NCBI RefSeq assembly: GCF_030157465.1
Contig: NZ_JAOAUU010000058.1
Coordinates: 62,001 to 126,000, forward strand
Length of the DNA stretch: 64,000 nt
Origin: Zoogloea sp.
GTDB taxonomy: Bacteria; Pseudomonadota; Gammaproteobacteria; Burkholderiales; Rhodocyclaceae
Direction of reading: 5' to 3'
Below are positions 35,786 to 45,578 of this stretch, piece after piece; the stretch's first letter is position 1; every line of letters begins with the position of its first letter. The notes beneath the pieces are model-generated. The model was not told where the DNA came from and did no database searches. It saw only the letters and a list, made by a program, of their open reading frames with translations. The position numbers and the translations under genes are program-made.

Positions 35786-36535
35786 TCATTGAGCGGCCGG
35801 AGCCGGTTTTGGTTCCTTGGGCTTGATCTTGACCACGGCGGTGTTGATGCCGTTCGAGCTCAGATTGTCCCGTGCCTTGGACATCGCCTCCTGCCCCAGA
35901 TAGGGGCCCGTGCGCACCCGGTGCATGGTTCCCTTGTCGGGCACATCCACCTTCTGCACGCTGGCCTCCACCCCCATCAACGCAAGACGCGCCTTGAGGT
36001 TGTCCGCTTCGGACGGATCTTCGAAAGCCCCCGCCTGCAGGTAGTACTTTTCGGGCACGACCGGCTTGTCGAGGAGCGCGGCCTCGGCCTTGGCGCGCTC
36101 GGCGTCGTCGGGCTTGGGCTTGTCACCTTCAGCCTTGGGCGGCTTGTCGGTCTTGGCCGGCTTTTCAGCCTTCTCGGGCTTGTCGGACTTCATGACTTCG
36201 GTGGTTTCCTCGGGCTTGGTCGGCGCCGGCAGCGCATCGGAACCCTTGGGCAACACGTTGTAGAAGTCGAAGCGGGGCTTCTCGACGGGCTTGTCGCCGG
36301 CCTTGCCGGGCAGGGCGATGGGCTCGCCGCCTTGCGGCGGCCGGGGCGGCGGCGCCACGACAGGCTTTTCTTCCTGCTTGCGCTGGAAAGGCGAGGCGGC
36401 GGTGAAGTACAGCGCAATGCCGGCCGCCACCAACGCGCCAAGAATCAGGCCGACAAAGATGCCGACCAAGGTGCTCCCCCGGCTGCCCGACTTGGGCGTG
36501 CTGGTTTTCAGACGTGGCTTTTGATCGCGGCTCAT
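35786..36535 (-). CDS. SPOR-domain membrane protein (FtsN-like)
   Basis: This 249-residue protein has a basic cytosolic start, one membrane segment (GIFVGLILGALVAAGIALYF, 24-43), a long Pro/Lys-rich linker with PEKAEKPAKTDKPPKAE, and a C-terminal SPOR domain. The domain begins EKYYLQAGAFEDPSEADNLKARL and ends AVVKIKP. The layout matches FtsN/DedD-type septal proteins that bind denuded glycan strands. It lies 18 bases after argS, as is common in betaproteobacteria. Confidence 0.92.
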   Translation of the reverse strand: MSRDQKPRLKTSTPKSGSRGSTLVGIFVGLILGALVAAGIALYFTAASPFQRKQEEKPVVAPPPRPPQGGEPIALPGKAGDKPVEKPRFDFYNVLPKGSDALPAPTKPEETTEVMKSDKPEKAEKPAKTDKPPKAEGDKPKPDDAERAKAEAALLDKPVVPEKYYLQAGAFEDPSEADNLKARLALMGVEASVQKVDVPDKGTMHRVRTGPYLGQEAMSKARDNLSSNGINTAVVKIKPKEPKPAPAAQ

Positions 36536-36553
36536 GAACGAAAAAATCCGGAA

Positions 36554-38287
36554 TTACATCGACTCAGGAGCAGAAACACCCAGCAGCGCGAGGCCGCTGC
36601 GAATCACCTGACGCACCGCCGTGGCCAAGGCCAGGCGGGCAAGCTTGAGGCCTTCGTCGTCCACCAGCATGCGCTCGGCGTTGTAGTAGCTGTGGAACTC
36701 GCCAGCCAGATCCTTGAGGTAGAAGGCGATCTGGTGCGGCGCGTATTCGGCCGCGGCACTCTGGACGATCTCCGGGAAGGCGGTGAGGCGTGCGCACAGC
36801 GCCAGTTCGCGCTCGTTGTCGAGGCGGCCGAGATCGGCCTCGGCCAGATCGGCCGGCACGCCGTTCCATTGACCGAGCACCGAGCACAGGCGGGCGTGGG
36901 CGTACTGGATGTAATACACGGGGTTTTCGTTGCTCTGGCTCTTGGCGAGGTCGAGGTCGAAATCCAGGTGCTGGTCGGCCTTGCGCAGCACGTAGAAGAA
37001 GCGACAGGCGTCGTTGCCGACTTCGTTGCGCAGCTCGCGCAGGGTGACGAATTCGCCGGAGCGGGTGGACATGGCCGCCTTCTGGCCGTCGCGGTAGAGC
37101 ACCGCAAACTGCACCAGCGCCACGTCGAGCTTTTCGGGCGGCAAGCCAAGCGCCGACAGCGCGCCCTTCACGCGGGCGATGTAGCCGTGGTGGTCGGCGC
37201 CCCAGATGTCGACGATGCGATCAAAGCCGCGCTCGTATTTGTTGGCGTGGTAGGCGATGTCGGAGGCGAAGTAGGTGAACAGGCCGTTCTCGCGCTGCAC
37301 GACGCGGTCCTTCTCGTCGCCAAAAGCGGTGGAGCGGAACCACTTGGCGCCGTCCTGTTCGTACAGGTGGCCGCCCGCTTCCAGCGTCGCGACAGCCTTC
37401 TCGACGAGGCCGGTGTCGAACAGCGAACGCTCGGAGAACCAGCAGTCGAAGATGACGCCGAATTGTTCGAGGTCTTCGCGGCCATCGCCGAGCTGTTCGG
37501 TCAGCGCAAAACCGTGCACCCAGGCGTAATCCGAGCCGAGCAGGCGCTTGGCGTTGGCGATCAGCACGTCGAGGCGGCCTTCCTTGTCGTCCTCAACAGA
37601 AGGCGCGCCATCCAGCACGTCGGCGGCGGCGACCTTGGCAAAGCGGTCGGCGTGGGCGTCCTTGATCTGCGCGGCCATGTCCTTCACGTAGTCGCCCTGG
37701 TAGGCGTTGGGCGGGAAGGGAACGGCAATGTCGAACTGGGCCAGATAGCGCAGCCAGGTGGACAGCGCGAGGATGTCCATCTGCCGGCCGGCGTCGTTGA
37801 TGTAGTACTCGCGGGTGACGTCGAAGCCGGCGAAATCCAGCACATCGGCCAGCGACGCACCGTAGGCCGCGCCGCGGCCGTGACCGACGTGGAGCGGACC
37901 GGTGGGATTGGCGGAAACGAACTCGACCTGCACCTTCACACCACTCTTGACGCCCCGGCCGAAGGCCTCGCCGCGTTCAAGCACGTTGCGCACGACGGCC
38001 GTCTTGGCGTCGGAGACAAGCGTGAAGTTGATGAAGCCGGCGCCGGCAACCTCGGCCTTGGCCACCAGCTTGGAAGGAGGCAGCTCGGCGAGCAGCAGGT
38101 TGGCCAGCTCGCGCGGGTTGCGCTTGAGCGGCTTGGCCAGCTGCAGCGCCAGGTTGCTTGCAAAATCCCCGTGACCGGCCTGCTTCGGACGGTCCAGGTT
38201 GATGGGAGTTTCGGCCTGATCGGGCGCCACACTGAGGAGTGCGGCACGCAGGAGGTCGGCAAGCTGAGTTTTGGAATCGGCGCTCAT
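36554..38287 (-). CDS. argS: Arginyl-tRNA synthetase
   Basis: ArgS charges tRNA-Arg. The 577-residue protein has the class I motif in the form PLHVGHGRGAAYG, preceded by VEFVSANPTG. The N-terminal Add-1 domain starts near KQAGHGDFASNLAL. The KMSKS site is degenerate (AAMSTRSGEF), which is normal for ArgS. The C-terminal DALR anticodon domain ends with AAEYAPHQIAFYLKDLAGEFHSYYN. First gene of the argS-SPOR-dsbA-SDR run. Confidence 0.97.
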   Translation of the reverse strand: MSADSKTQLADLLRAALLSVAPDQAETPINLDRPKQAGHGDFASNLALQLAKPLKRNPRELANLLLAELPPSKLVAKAEVAGAGFINFTLVSDAKTAVVRNVLERGEAFGRGVKSGVKVQVEFVSANPTGPLHVGHGRGAAYGASLADVLDFAGFDVTREYYINDAGRQMDILALSTWLRYLAQFDIAVPFPPNAYQGDYVKDMAAQIKDAHADRFAKVAAADVLDGAPSVEDDKEGRLDVLIANAKRLLGSDYAWVHGFALTEQLGDGREDLEQFGVIFDCWFSERSLFDTGLVEKAVATLEAGGHLYEQDGAKWFRSTAFGDEKDRVVQRENGLFTYFASDIAYHANKYERGFDRIVDIWGADHHGYIARVKGALSALGLPPEKLDVALVQFAVLYRDGQKAAMSTRSGEFVTLRELRNEVGNDACRFFYVLRKADQHLDFDLDLAKSQSNENPVYYIQYAHARLCSVLGQWNGVPADLAEADLGRLDNERELALCARLTAFPEIVQSAAAEYAPHQIAFYLKDLAGEFHSYYNAERMLVDDEGLKLARLALATAVRQVIRSGLALLGVSAPESM

Positions 38288-38398
38288 GGCAAAAACACTG
38301 CGACTAAAAGCACAGGATTATATCCAAGCGGCGGGCATCCCGGCGGATGGCCCGTTTCAGGGGCTAACAAAGTGCCGCGAACGTGGCAAACTTGCGTG

Positions 38399-39037
38399 GT
38401 GACCCCGCACGTATTTCGCACTTCAGCCCTCGTTGCCGGCCTGTTGCTGGCGCTTCCGGCCCGCGCCGAAGCGCCGACGCTGCACTGGAGCCTGCCGCTG
38501 CCGGCCGGGCCGGGCTGGCGGATCGTCGATCTGCGTGAAGGCAACGGCATCCGCCACGAGGAATACATCCCCCGCGGCCAGGGCATCGAGGATTACCGGG
38601 ACCGCCTGCTGGTGCAGCGCTTCACCGCCCAGGACATGAGCCCGGAGGTTTATCTCGGCCACATCGCGGCGGGTCTCGCCAAGCACTGCGCGGCCTTCAC
38701 CACCAGCGGCCTGGTCAGCGGCGTGCGCGACAATCTGCCCCACGCCACCCGCACCGCCTATTGCGGGCGTTTCGACGATCGGCCCTATGGCTACGTCGTC
38801 GCGCAAAAGGCCATTCGCGACGCCGACCACCTTTTCATCGTCGAGCGCGAATGGCGCCTGCCGCCCTTCACCGTAAGCGATGAAGGCCTGCCCGGCTTCG
38901 ACACCAACCCGGCCGCCGACGAAGCCATCAAGCGGGAAGTCCGCCTCGCCGTTCGCTGGCTCACCGAGCAGGTGCATCCCGTCACCCCGTCTCCGCCGGC
39001 ACCGCCCGCCCCCGAACGCCCCCGCAAGCGGCGCTGA
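38399..39037 (+). CDS. Secreted hypothetical protein
   Basis: This 212-residue protein starts at GTG 38399 (GTG 38396 is also possible) and has a signal peptide ending LLLALPARA before EAPT. The mature part includes [22 protein letters not shown], two cysteines (KHCAAF, TAYCGRF) that could pair, and a Pro/Arg-rich tail. I do not recognise a family. It is divergent from argS across 111 bp and precedes ubiB by 80 bp, so it may share a promoter region with ubiB. Confidence 0.72.
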   Translation: MTPHVFRTSALVAGLLLALPARAEAPTLHWSLPLPAGPGWRIVDLREGNGIRHEEYIPRGQGIEDYRDRLLVQRFTAQDMSPEVYLGHIAAGLAKHCAAFTTSGLVSGVRDNLPHATRTAYCGRFDDRPYGYVVAQKAIRDADHLFIVEREWRLPPFTVSDEGLPGFDTNPAADEAIKREVRLAVRWLTEQVHPVTPSPPAPPAPERPRKRR

Positions 39038-39117
39038 TCGCCCCGTCCCGGGTGCCCCGCGCTTTCACCGCTCCGGCTTTAGGGGCACAATCCGCGTTTT
39101 CCTTTTTACCTGCCGCC

Positions 39118-40653
39118 GTGCGCCTCTTCCGACTCGTCAAGATCATCTCCGTCAGCCTGAAATACGGCCTCGACCAGATGGTTCTCTCCAACGAGCCGAC
39201 CGGCCGGCTAGCCTGGCTTGCCCGGCTCACCCGCTTCCGCCGGACCTACACCGAACCCAGCGGCGTCCGCCTGCGCCAGGCGCTCGAATCGCTCGGGCCG
39301 ATCTTCGTCAAGTTCGGCCAGATGCTGTCCACCCGCCGCGACCTCCTGCCCCCGGCCATCGCCGAAGAGCTCGCCCGCCTGCAGGACCGCGTCCCGCCCT
39401 TTTCCACCGCCGAAGCCCTCGAGCAGTTGCAGACCGCCTACGGCAAGCCGGTCGATGACGTGTTCTCCCGCTTCGTGCGCGAGCCGGTAGCCTCCGCCTC
39501 CATCGCCCAGGTGCACTTTGCCGAACTGCCCGACGGCACCGAAGTCGCAGTCAAGATCCTGCGCCCCGGCATCGCCCCGGTCATCGCCCACGATCTGGCC
39601 CTCCTCGACGTGGCCGCCACCGTCCTCGAGAAAATCTGGCCGGAAGGCCGCCGCCTCAAGCCGCGGGAAGTCGTCGCCGAGTTTTCCAAGTACCTGCGCG
39701 ACGAGCTCGACCTGATGCGCGAAGCCGCCAACTGCTCGCAGCTGCGGCGCAACTTCAAGGATTCCGAGCTGCTCGTCGTGCCCGAGGTGCACTGGGACTA
39801 CTGCACCACCGGCGTGATGGTGATGGAGCGCATGAAGGGCATCCCGATCTCCCAGCTCGATGCGCTCAAGAGCAACGGTATCGACCTCAAGGCCCTGTCC
39901 CGGGCCGGCGTCGAGATCTTCTTCACCCAGGTCTTCCGCGACGGCTTCTTCCATGCCGACATGCACCCCGGCAACATCTTCGTGGCCACCGACGGCCCCA
40001 CCCGCGGGCGCTACATTGCCCTCGACTTCGGCATCATCGGCACCCTCAACGATTCCGACAAAAAATACCTGGCCACCAACTTCCTGGCCTTCTTCCAGCG
40101 CGACTACCGGCGAGTCGCCCTGGCCCACATCGAGGCCGGCTGGGTGCCGGCCCACACCCGCGTGGACGAGTTCGAAGGCGCCATCCGCGCCGTCTGCGAG
40201 CCGATCTTCGACCGCCCGCTCAAAGACATCTCCTTCGGCAAGACGCTGCTGCGCCTGTTCCAGACCGCGCGCCGCTTCGAGATGGAGGTGCAGCCGCAAC
40301 TCGTATTGCTGCAAAAAACCCTGCTTAACATCGAAGGCCTCGGGCGCCAGCTCGACCCGGACCTCGATCTGTGGAAAACCGCCAAGCCCTTCCTCGAACG
40401 CTGGATGAACGACCAGATGGGCTGGCGCGCCCTGATCCGCCACATGAAGGACGAAGCCCCCAACTGGGCCGCCACGCTGCCGCAATTGCCGCGCCTGCTG
40501 CACCAGGTTCTCGACGGCCGCAACGACACCACCACCCACGCCGAAATCCTGCGCCTCTCCTCCGAGAACAAACGGCAAACCCGCTGGCTCGCCGCCGGCG
40601 GTGCCGTTGTTGTCATCCTCGTCGCGCTCGAAGCCCTGCGCTGGCTGTACTGA
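39118..40653 (+). CDS. ubiB: Ubiquinone biosynthesis regulatory kinase-like protein UbiB
   Basis: UbiB is an ABC1/ADCK-family ATPase needed for ubiquinone synthesis. The 511-residue protein has the KxGQ motif in [13 protein letters not shown] and the family [21 protein letters not shown] carries the metal-binding Asp. Two C-terminal membrane segments end [25 protein letters not shown] 39118 is chosen because [18 protein letters not shown] is the usual N-terminus; the frame is open to 39052. UbiE/UbiJ are not adjacent. Confidence 0.93.
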   Translation: MRLFRLVKIISVSLKYGLDQMVLSNEPTGRLAWLARLTRFRRTYTEPSGVRLRQALESLGPIFVKFGQMLSTRRDLLPPAIAEELARLQDRVPPFSTAEALEQLQTAYGKPVDDVFSRFVREPVASASIAQVHFAELPDGTEVAVKILRPGIAPVIAHDLALLDVAATVLEKIWPEGRRLKPREVVAEFSKYLRDELDLMREAANCSQLRRNFKDSELLVVPEVHWDYCTTGVMVMERMKGIPISQLDALKSNGIDLKALSRAGVEIFFTQVFRDGFFHADMHPGNIFVATDGPTRGRYIALDFGIIGTLNDSDKKYLATNFLAFFQRDYRRVALAHIEAGWVPAHTRVDEFEGAIRAVCEPIFDRPLKDISFGKTLLRLFQTARRFEMEVQPQLVLLQKTLLNIEGLGRQLDPDLDLWKTAKPFLERWMNDQMGWRALIRHMKDEAPNWAATLPQLPRLLHQVLDGRNDTTTHAEILRLSSENKRQTRWLAAGGAVVVILVALEALRWLY

Positions 40654-40756
40654 AAATAGCGGGGGCGGCCCTTCGCGCCCCCTCCAACCGGCTGAACGAA
40701 AGGCCATCCGGCCTGCTCCAACGGGCATGAAGCCAGCCCGCTAACGAAAGAAAATC

Positions 40757-42886
40757 ATGCCAGCCCCGTTCATGCCTTCCCGCCCGGTCCGCATCGTCGG
40801 AGTCGGCTCCTGCCTTGGCTCGCCGATTTTCGGCCCCGCCGCCGGCCCCCGCGCGCTACGCGATCTCGGTTTCGAAAACAGCCTGCGCCAGCGCGGTATC
40901 CGCGCCCACTGGCAGGCCCTGCTCGAACCCTCCGCCCCGAAGCCGCCCCGCCCTTCGATGAACGAGCGGCTCGGCACGGTCAGCAACCTGCTTCACGACC
41001 TCGCCGACATCGTGGCGCAGACTTGTGCCGACGACGCGATTCCGCTTGTCCTTGGCGGCGACCACATCGTCGGCGCCGGCACCTGGCGCGGCATCGCCCG
41101 CGCGCTGGCGCCCCGCGGCAAGCTCGGCCTGATCTGGATCGACGCCCACCTCGACGCCCACACGCCGCAAACCACCCACACCGGCAACATCCACGGCATG
41201 CCGCTGGCGGCACTGCTCGGCATCGGCGATGAAACCCTGACCGGCCTGCCCGGCCCCCACCTCGACCCGGCCCACGTCACCATCATCGGCGCCCGCTCCT
41301 GGGAGCCCGAAGAACTCAAGCTGCTGCAAAAGCTCGGCGTGAAGATCTTCTTCATGCCCGAAGTCAAAACCCGCGGACTGGCCGCCGTGCTGTGCGACGC
41401 CATGAGCATTGTCCGCAACGGCACCGCCGGCTTCGGCGTGTCGGTCGACCTGGACGCGATGGACTGCGCCAAGCTGCCGGCCACCACCTGCCTGGTGCCC
41501 GACGGCATCGATCCGCAAGAGCTGGTCGACGCGCTCCACGGCCTGCGCAACTGCGCCGACCTGGCCGGCCTCGAGATCGTCGAATATGTGCCCGAGCGCG
41601 ATCGCGACGGCAGCGGTGCGCGCTGGGTGCTGGAAATCGCCAGCGCCGCCCTCGGCCCCACCACCGCCCAGCTGCGCCACCGGGAAGAAACCTTCGGCGC
41701 CCGCAACTACGCGCCGCTGCCGGTGGTGTTCACCCGCGGCGAAGGCGCCTGGCTGTGGGACGTGGAGGGGCGCCGCTACCTCGACATGATGAGCGCCTAC
41801 TCGGCGGTCAGCTTCGGCCACAGTCACCCGCGCCTGGTCAAGGCCCTCACCGAACAGGCCGGGCGCCTCACGCTCACCTCCCGCGCCTACTCCAACGATC
41901 GCCTGCCGCTGATGCTCGAACGCCTGTCGGCGCTCCTCGGCTACGACCGGGCGCTGCCGGTCAATACCGGCGTCGAAGCCGTCGAAACCGCCATCAAGGC
42001 CGCCCGCAAATGGGGCCACAAGATCAAGGGCGTGCCCGAAGGCCAGGCCGAGATCATCGTCTGCGCCAACAACTTCCACGGCCGCACCACCACCGTCATC
42101 GGCTTCTCGTCCGAAGCCCAGTACCGCGACGGCTTCGGCCCCTTCGGCGCGGGCTTTCGCACCATTCCCTACGGCGACGCCGACGCCCTCGAGGCCGCCA
42201 TCACCCCGCACACCGCGGCCTTCCTGTTCGAGCCCATCCAGGGCGAAGGCGGCATCAACATTCCGCCGGCCGGCTGGCTGGCCCGCTGCGCCGCAATCTG
42301 CCACAAGCACAACGTGCTCCTGATCGCCGACGAAGTTCAGACCGGCCTCGGCCGCACCGGCAAGCTGCTCGCCTGCGAACACGACGGCGTGCGCCCGGAC
42401 GGCGTCATCCTGGGCAAGGCGCTGGGCGGCGGCCTGCTGCCGGTATCGGCCTTCCTCGCCAACGACGCGCTGATGCAGGTCTTCAAGCCCGGCGACCACG
42501 GCTCCACCTTCGGCGGCAACCCGCTGGCGGCGGCCGTGGCAGCAGAAGCCCTGGCCCTTCTGGCCGACGAGAAGCTCGCCGAGCGCTCGGCACGCCTCGG
42601 CGCAGCCTTCCTCGCCCGCCTGCAGGCCATCAAGAACCCGCTGATCGTCGAAGTGCGCGGACGCGGCCTCCTGATCGGCATGGAACTCGACACCCGCCGA
42701 GTCAACGCACGCACCGCCGCCGAGTGGCTGCTCGCCCGTGGCCTGATGACCAAGGATACCCACGACAGCGTGCTGCGCTTCGCTCCGCCGCTGATCATCG
42801 ACGAAACCACCCTGATGCGCGCTGCCGACGTCGTCGAAGCCGCCCTTGCCGACCTCGCCCAACGCCTGCCCGGAACCACCCCATGA
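40757..42886 (+). CDS. Arginase / ornithine aminotransferase fusion protein
   Basis: This 709-residue protein joins two consecutive arginine-catabolic enzymes. Residues ~10-300 are arginase-like: GGDH (100-103), DAHLDAH (Asp129, His131, Asp133) and SVDLDAMD (Asp231, Asp233) supply the manganese ligands, and THTGNIHGMPL matches the arginase substrate loop. Residues ~320-705 are ornithine aminotransferase: NTGVEAVETAIKAARKWG, EPIQGEGGI, DEVQTGLGRTGK and the PLP Lys554 in LGKALGGG. Together they would turn arginine into urea and glutamate semialdehyde. The junction is in frame with no stop or frameshift. The stop overlaps the YajD gene (ATGA). Confidence 0.92.
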   Translation: MPAPFMPSRPVRIVGVGSCLGSPIFGPAAGPRALRDLGFENSLRQRGIRAHWQALLEPSAPKPPRPSMNERLGTVSNLLHDLADIVAQTCADDAIPLVLGGDHIVGAGTWRGIARALAPRGKLGLIWIDAHLDAHTPQTTHTGNIHGMPLAALLGIGDETLTGLPGPHLDPAHVTIIGARSWEPEELKLLQKLGVKIFFMPEVKTRGLAAVLCDAMSIVRNGTAGFGVSVDLDAMDCAKLPATTCLVPDGIDPQELVDALHGLRNCADLAGLEIVEYVPERDRDGSGARWVLEIASAALGPTTAQLRHREETFGARNYAPLPVVFTRGEGAWLWDVEGRRYLDMMSAYSAVSFGHSHPRLVKALTEQAGRLTLTSRAYSNDRLPLMLERLSALLGYDRALPVNTGVEAVETAIKAARKWGHKIKGVPEGQAEIIVCANNFHGRTTTVIGFSSEAQYRDGFGPFGAGFRTIPYGDADALEAAITPHTAAFLFEPIQGEGGINIPPAGWLARCAAICHKHNVLLIADEVQTGLGRTGKLLACEHDGVRPDGVILGKALGGGLLPVSAFLANDALMQVFKPGDHGSTFGGNPLAAAVAAEALALLADEKLAERSARLGAAFLARLQAIKNPLIVEVRGRGLLIGMELDTRRVNARTAAEWLLARGLMTKDTHDSVLRFAPPLIIDETTLMRAADVVEAALADLAQRLPGTTP

Positions 42887-43233
42887 GCGAAAAACTCGAC
42901 CGTCTCGTCCTCGAAGCCCGCCAAGCCGCAGACAAGCGCGCCGAGGGCTACCGCGAAAAAGCCCTCAAGATCTACCCATGGATCTGTGGCCGCTGCACCC
43001 GCGAGTTCACCACCGCCAACCTGCGCGAACTCACCGTGCATCACCGCGACCACAACCACGACAACAACCCGCCCGACGGCAGCAACTGGGAACTCCTGTG
43101 CCTCTACTGCCACGACAACGAGCACCAGCGCCAGCTCGAAGCCACACAGGGAAACGTCTCGGCCAAACAGCCGGGCAAGGCCGCGACGCACTCACCGTTC
43201 GCGGCGCTGGGGGGCTTGCTGAAGAAGGGGTGA
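42883..43233 (+). CDS. yajD: YajD-like HNH nuclease family protein
   Basis: This 116-residue protein has the CGRC and LYCHDNEH elements around LTVHHRDHNHDNNPPDGSNWELLC, the HNH/zinc pattern of YajD. A flexible C-terminal tail ends GGLLKKG. Family members are uncharacterised putative nucleases. Its ATG overlaps the stop of the arginase/OAT gene, so translation is probably coupled, though a functional link is not obvious. Confidence 0.85.
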   Translation: MSEKLDRLVLEARQAADKRAEGYREKALKIYPWICGRCTREFTTANLRELTVHHRDHNHDNNPPDGSNWELLCLYCHDNEHQRQLEATQGNVSAKQPGKAATHSPFAALGGLLKKG

Positions 43234-43309
43234 GGCACCGCCTCTTTGTCCATTTTCGCCAGGCTCCAAGTGGCGTAGGATTCGCCCCCCGGCCATTTTT
43301 GCAACGCCC

Positions 43310-44572
43310 ATGAGCCCTACTCCCGCCCGCGCCTGCGGTATCGACTTCGGCACCTCCAACTCCACCGTCGGCTGGCTGCGGCCGGGCGCGCCCACACTGC
43401 TGCCCCTCGAAGACGGCAAGCCGACCTTGCCCTCGGCGGTGTTCTTCAACGCCGACGAGGAAAGCACCCACTACGGGCGCGATGCGCTGCTGGAATACCT
43501 GGAAGGATACGAAGGCCGGCTCATGCGGGCCCTCAAAAGCCTGCTCGGCAGCAGCCTGATGGACAGCAGCACCGAAGTGGGCGGCCGGGCCCTGCCCTTC
43601 AAGGATCTGCTGGCGAGCTTCATCGGCGAACTGAAACGGCGCGCCGAAGCGCAGGCCGAGCGGAGCTTCGAGCAGGCGGTGTTTGGCCGGCCGGTGTATT
43701 TCGTCGACGACAACCCGGTAGCCGACCAGCGGGCCCAGGACACCCTGGAGGCCATCGCGCGGCAGGTGGGTTTCAGGGACGTCAGCTTCCAGTTCGAACC
43801 CATCGGCGCCGCGCTGCACTACGAAGCCTCGCTGACCCGGGAAGAACTGGTGCTGATCGCCGACATTGGCGGCGGCACCGCGGACTTTTCGCTGGTGCGC
43901 CTGTCGCCGGAACGGGCCCGACACGTGGATCGCACCAGCGATCTGCTCGGCAACGCCGGCCTGCACGTGGGCGGCACGGATTTCGACCGGGCGCTGAGTC
44001 TCGAATGCGTGATGCCGCTGCTGGGCTACAAGGGCCTGATGAAGAGCGGCGCCGAGGTGCCGTCCGGCCTGTTCTTCCAGCTGGCGACCTGGCACACCAT
44101 CAACTTTGCCTACACGCGGCAGGCGTTTGCCGATTTTCAGAGCATTTACCGCGACGCCGCTGCACGCCGCGAGCTGGATCGCCTGGCCCGCCTGATCGGG
44201 CAGCGCGAAGGGCACTGGATGGCGCTGCAGGTCGAGCAGGCAAAAATCGACCTGTCCACTGAGCCGAGCACGCGCCTGCACCTTGATCGCCTCGAACCCG
44301 GACTCTTCCACGACATCACCTTCGAGGCCTTCACGCTCGCCACCCGCAGCCTGGTGGAACGGGTCGCGGCAACGGTCAGCGAGCTGCTCGACCAGGCCGG
44401 GCTGGCCCGCGAACAGGTGGATACCGTCTACTTCACGGGTGGAGCCAGCGGCGTGCCGCAGCTACGGGCACGCATCGCCGCCGAGTTGCCGCACGCGCGC
44501 AGCGTGGAAGGTGACCTGTTTGGCAGCATCGGCGCCGGCCTCGCCGTGGAGGCCGCGCGACGCTACGGCTGA
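43310..44572 (+). CDS. Hsp70 family protein, YegD-like
   Basis: This 420-residue protein has the Hsp70/actin ATPase motifs GIDFGTSNSTVGW (phosphate 1), ADIGGGTADFSLVRL (phosphate 2) and VYFTGGASGVPQLRARI (adenosine). The Hsp70 substrate-binding domain and lid are absent, and the length fits YegD, a DnaK-like protein of unknown role. No DnaJ or GrpE gene is adjacent. Confidence 0.9.
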   Translation: MSPTPARACGIDFGTSNSTVGWLRPGAPTLLPLEDGKPTLPSAVFFNADEESTHYGRDALLEYLEGYEGRLMRALKSLLGSSLMDSSTEVGGRALPFKDLLASFIGELKRRAEAQAERSFEQAVFGRPVYFVDDNPVADQRAQDTLEAIARQVGFRDVSFQFEPIGAALHYEASLTREELVLIADIGGGTADFSLVRLSPERARHVDRTSDLLGNAGLHVGGTDFDRALSLECVMPLLGYKGLMKSGAEVPSGLFFQLATWHTINFAYTRQAFADFQSIYRDAAARRELDRLARLIGQREGHWMALQVEQAKIDLSTEPSTRLHLDRLEPGLFHDITFEAFTLATRSLVERVAATVSELLDQAGLAREQVDTVYFTGGASGVPQLRARIAAELPHARSVEGDLFGSIGAGLAVEAARRYG

Positions 44573-44590
44573 GGGCCAAGAACTTCGCCG

Positions 44591-45322
44591 CTACAGGATT
44601 TCCGGCTGCATTGAACGCGCGGCCACAAAGCGTGCGAAGCGTCGCAACAGGCTGGTGGCCGCTTCGGTTTCGGTGACGGCGGCAGCGAGCTTCTCGGGAT
44701 CGGCGCCGCCCTGACGCAGCGGATCGGCCAGCTGGTCGATGTAGCCGCGCATCGCGACGGTGTCGAATTCAGGATGGAACTGCACGCCCCAGGCGGCTTC
44801 GCCGACGCGAAAGGCGTGGTGCGGCTCGAAGTCGCTGGATGCCAGGCATTCGGCGCCCGGCGGCAAACGCCTCGCGGTCTGGCGATGAACCACGTGGGCC
44901 GGGAAACACTCCGGCAGGTCGGCGAAAAGCGGGTCGTGCCGCGCGGCATCCGACTTGCGCAGGGTGACCGTGCCGATCTCGATGCCGCCCGGATGCCAGG
45001 CCGCCTCGCCGCCCAGCGCATGGGCCAGGAGCTGGTGGCCGTAACAGATGCCCAGCACCGGCACGCCTTCGGCAACCCGTCCGGCCAGCCAGCGGGCCGT
45101 GGTTTCGCTCCACTCCTCCTTATCGGTCACCATCGAATGCGACCCCGTCACGACAACCCCGGCCACTTCGCCCGGCAGGGGCAGCGCTTCGCCGCGGCGC
45201 GGGTCCACAACCCGCACCCGCACATTGCCAAGGCCGGCAGAGATCCAGCTTTCGAAATCGCCCCGGTGGGTCACGAGGTCGGGGATAAAGTCGCCAAGCT
45301 TGACGATGAGCAGCGGTGACAC
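44591..45322 (-). CDS. Class I glutamine amidotransferase
   Basis: This 243-residue protein has the triad Cys93 (GICYGHQLLA), His183 and Glu185 (GVQFHPEFD). It resembles stand-alone GATase1 proteins of the GuaA-type family, some of which act in gamma-glutamyl metabolism. The start is GTG 45322; the longer frame to 45628 has no support. Its acceptor enzyme is not recognisable nearby. Convergent with the Hsp70 gene. Confidence 0.88.
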   Translation of the reverse strand: MSPLLIVKLGDFIPDLVTHRGDFESWISAGLGNVRVRVVDPRRGEALPLPGEVAGVVVTGSHSMVTDKEEWSETTARWLAGRVAEGVPVLGICYGHQLLAHALGGEAAWHPGGIEIGTVTLRKSDAARHDPLFADLPECFPAHVVHRQTARRLPPGAECLASSDFEPHHAFRVGEAAWGVQFHPEFDTVAMRGYIDQLADPLRQGGADPEKLAAAVTETEAATSLLRRFARFVAARSMQPEIL

Positions 45323-45443
45323 GGTTTGGATTCTCCAGGTGGTTGGGATGATTCTGCGATAAACAACGCGCAAAGCCCGTGAAGCGTTGAACGAAGTCTC
45401 GCGAATCCTTCGACGTCTGCAGCAACAGCGGGATGCGGCGGCC

Positions 45444-45472
45444 AAAAAAAGGGGCCGTCCAAGGACGACCCC
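45444..45472 (-). terminator. Probable terminator of the propionyl-CoA carboxylase operon
   Basis: Read on the minus strand, GGGGTCGTCC and GGACGGCCCC pair (one G-U) and are followed by seven T. It lies 107 bp downstream of the last gene of the operon. The loop is only two bases, so the terminal pair probably opens. Confidence 0.65.
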
Positions 45473-45534
45473 ACTCCCTCGACAGGAACCCGCCCCGAAA
45501 GACGGATCTCCCTCCCCATCGAACGAACCGTTCA

Positions 45535-45568
45535 GGCCACACCGCGCAGGAGAATGCGCGGCGTGGCC
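45535..45568 (-). other. Hairpin just after the carboxylase alpha-subunit gene
   Basis: GGCCACACCGCGCA pairs with TGCGCGGCGTGGCC across a GGAGAA loop with one mismatch. It starts 11 bases beyond the stop codon but lacks a U-tract. It may block 3' exonucleases or assist the terminator further down. Confidence 0.45.
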
Positions 45569-45578
45569 CCTGTGTTGC

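Noticed and set aside
38287-38399. Possible RNA gene in the argS/hypothetical gap
   Set aside because: No tRNA-like cloverleaf or strong hairpin could be found by eye in this short gap.
35789-39037. 1082-codon plus-strand frame over argS and the SPOR gene
   Set aside because: Only the last part (from about 38399) is a believable secreted protein. The rest is antisense to argS and the SPOR gene.
40661-40682. Terminator after ubiB
   Set aside because: GGGGGCG/CGCCCCC can pair, but there is no T tract, so it was not listed as a feature.
40856-42862. 668-codon minus-strand frame over the arginase/OAT gene
   Set aside because: It is an antisense shadow; the plus strand encodes recognisable enzyme motifs throughout.
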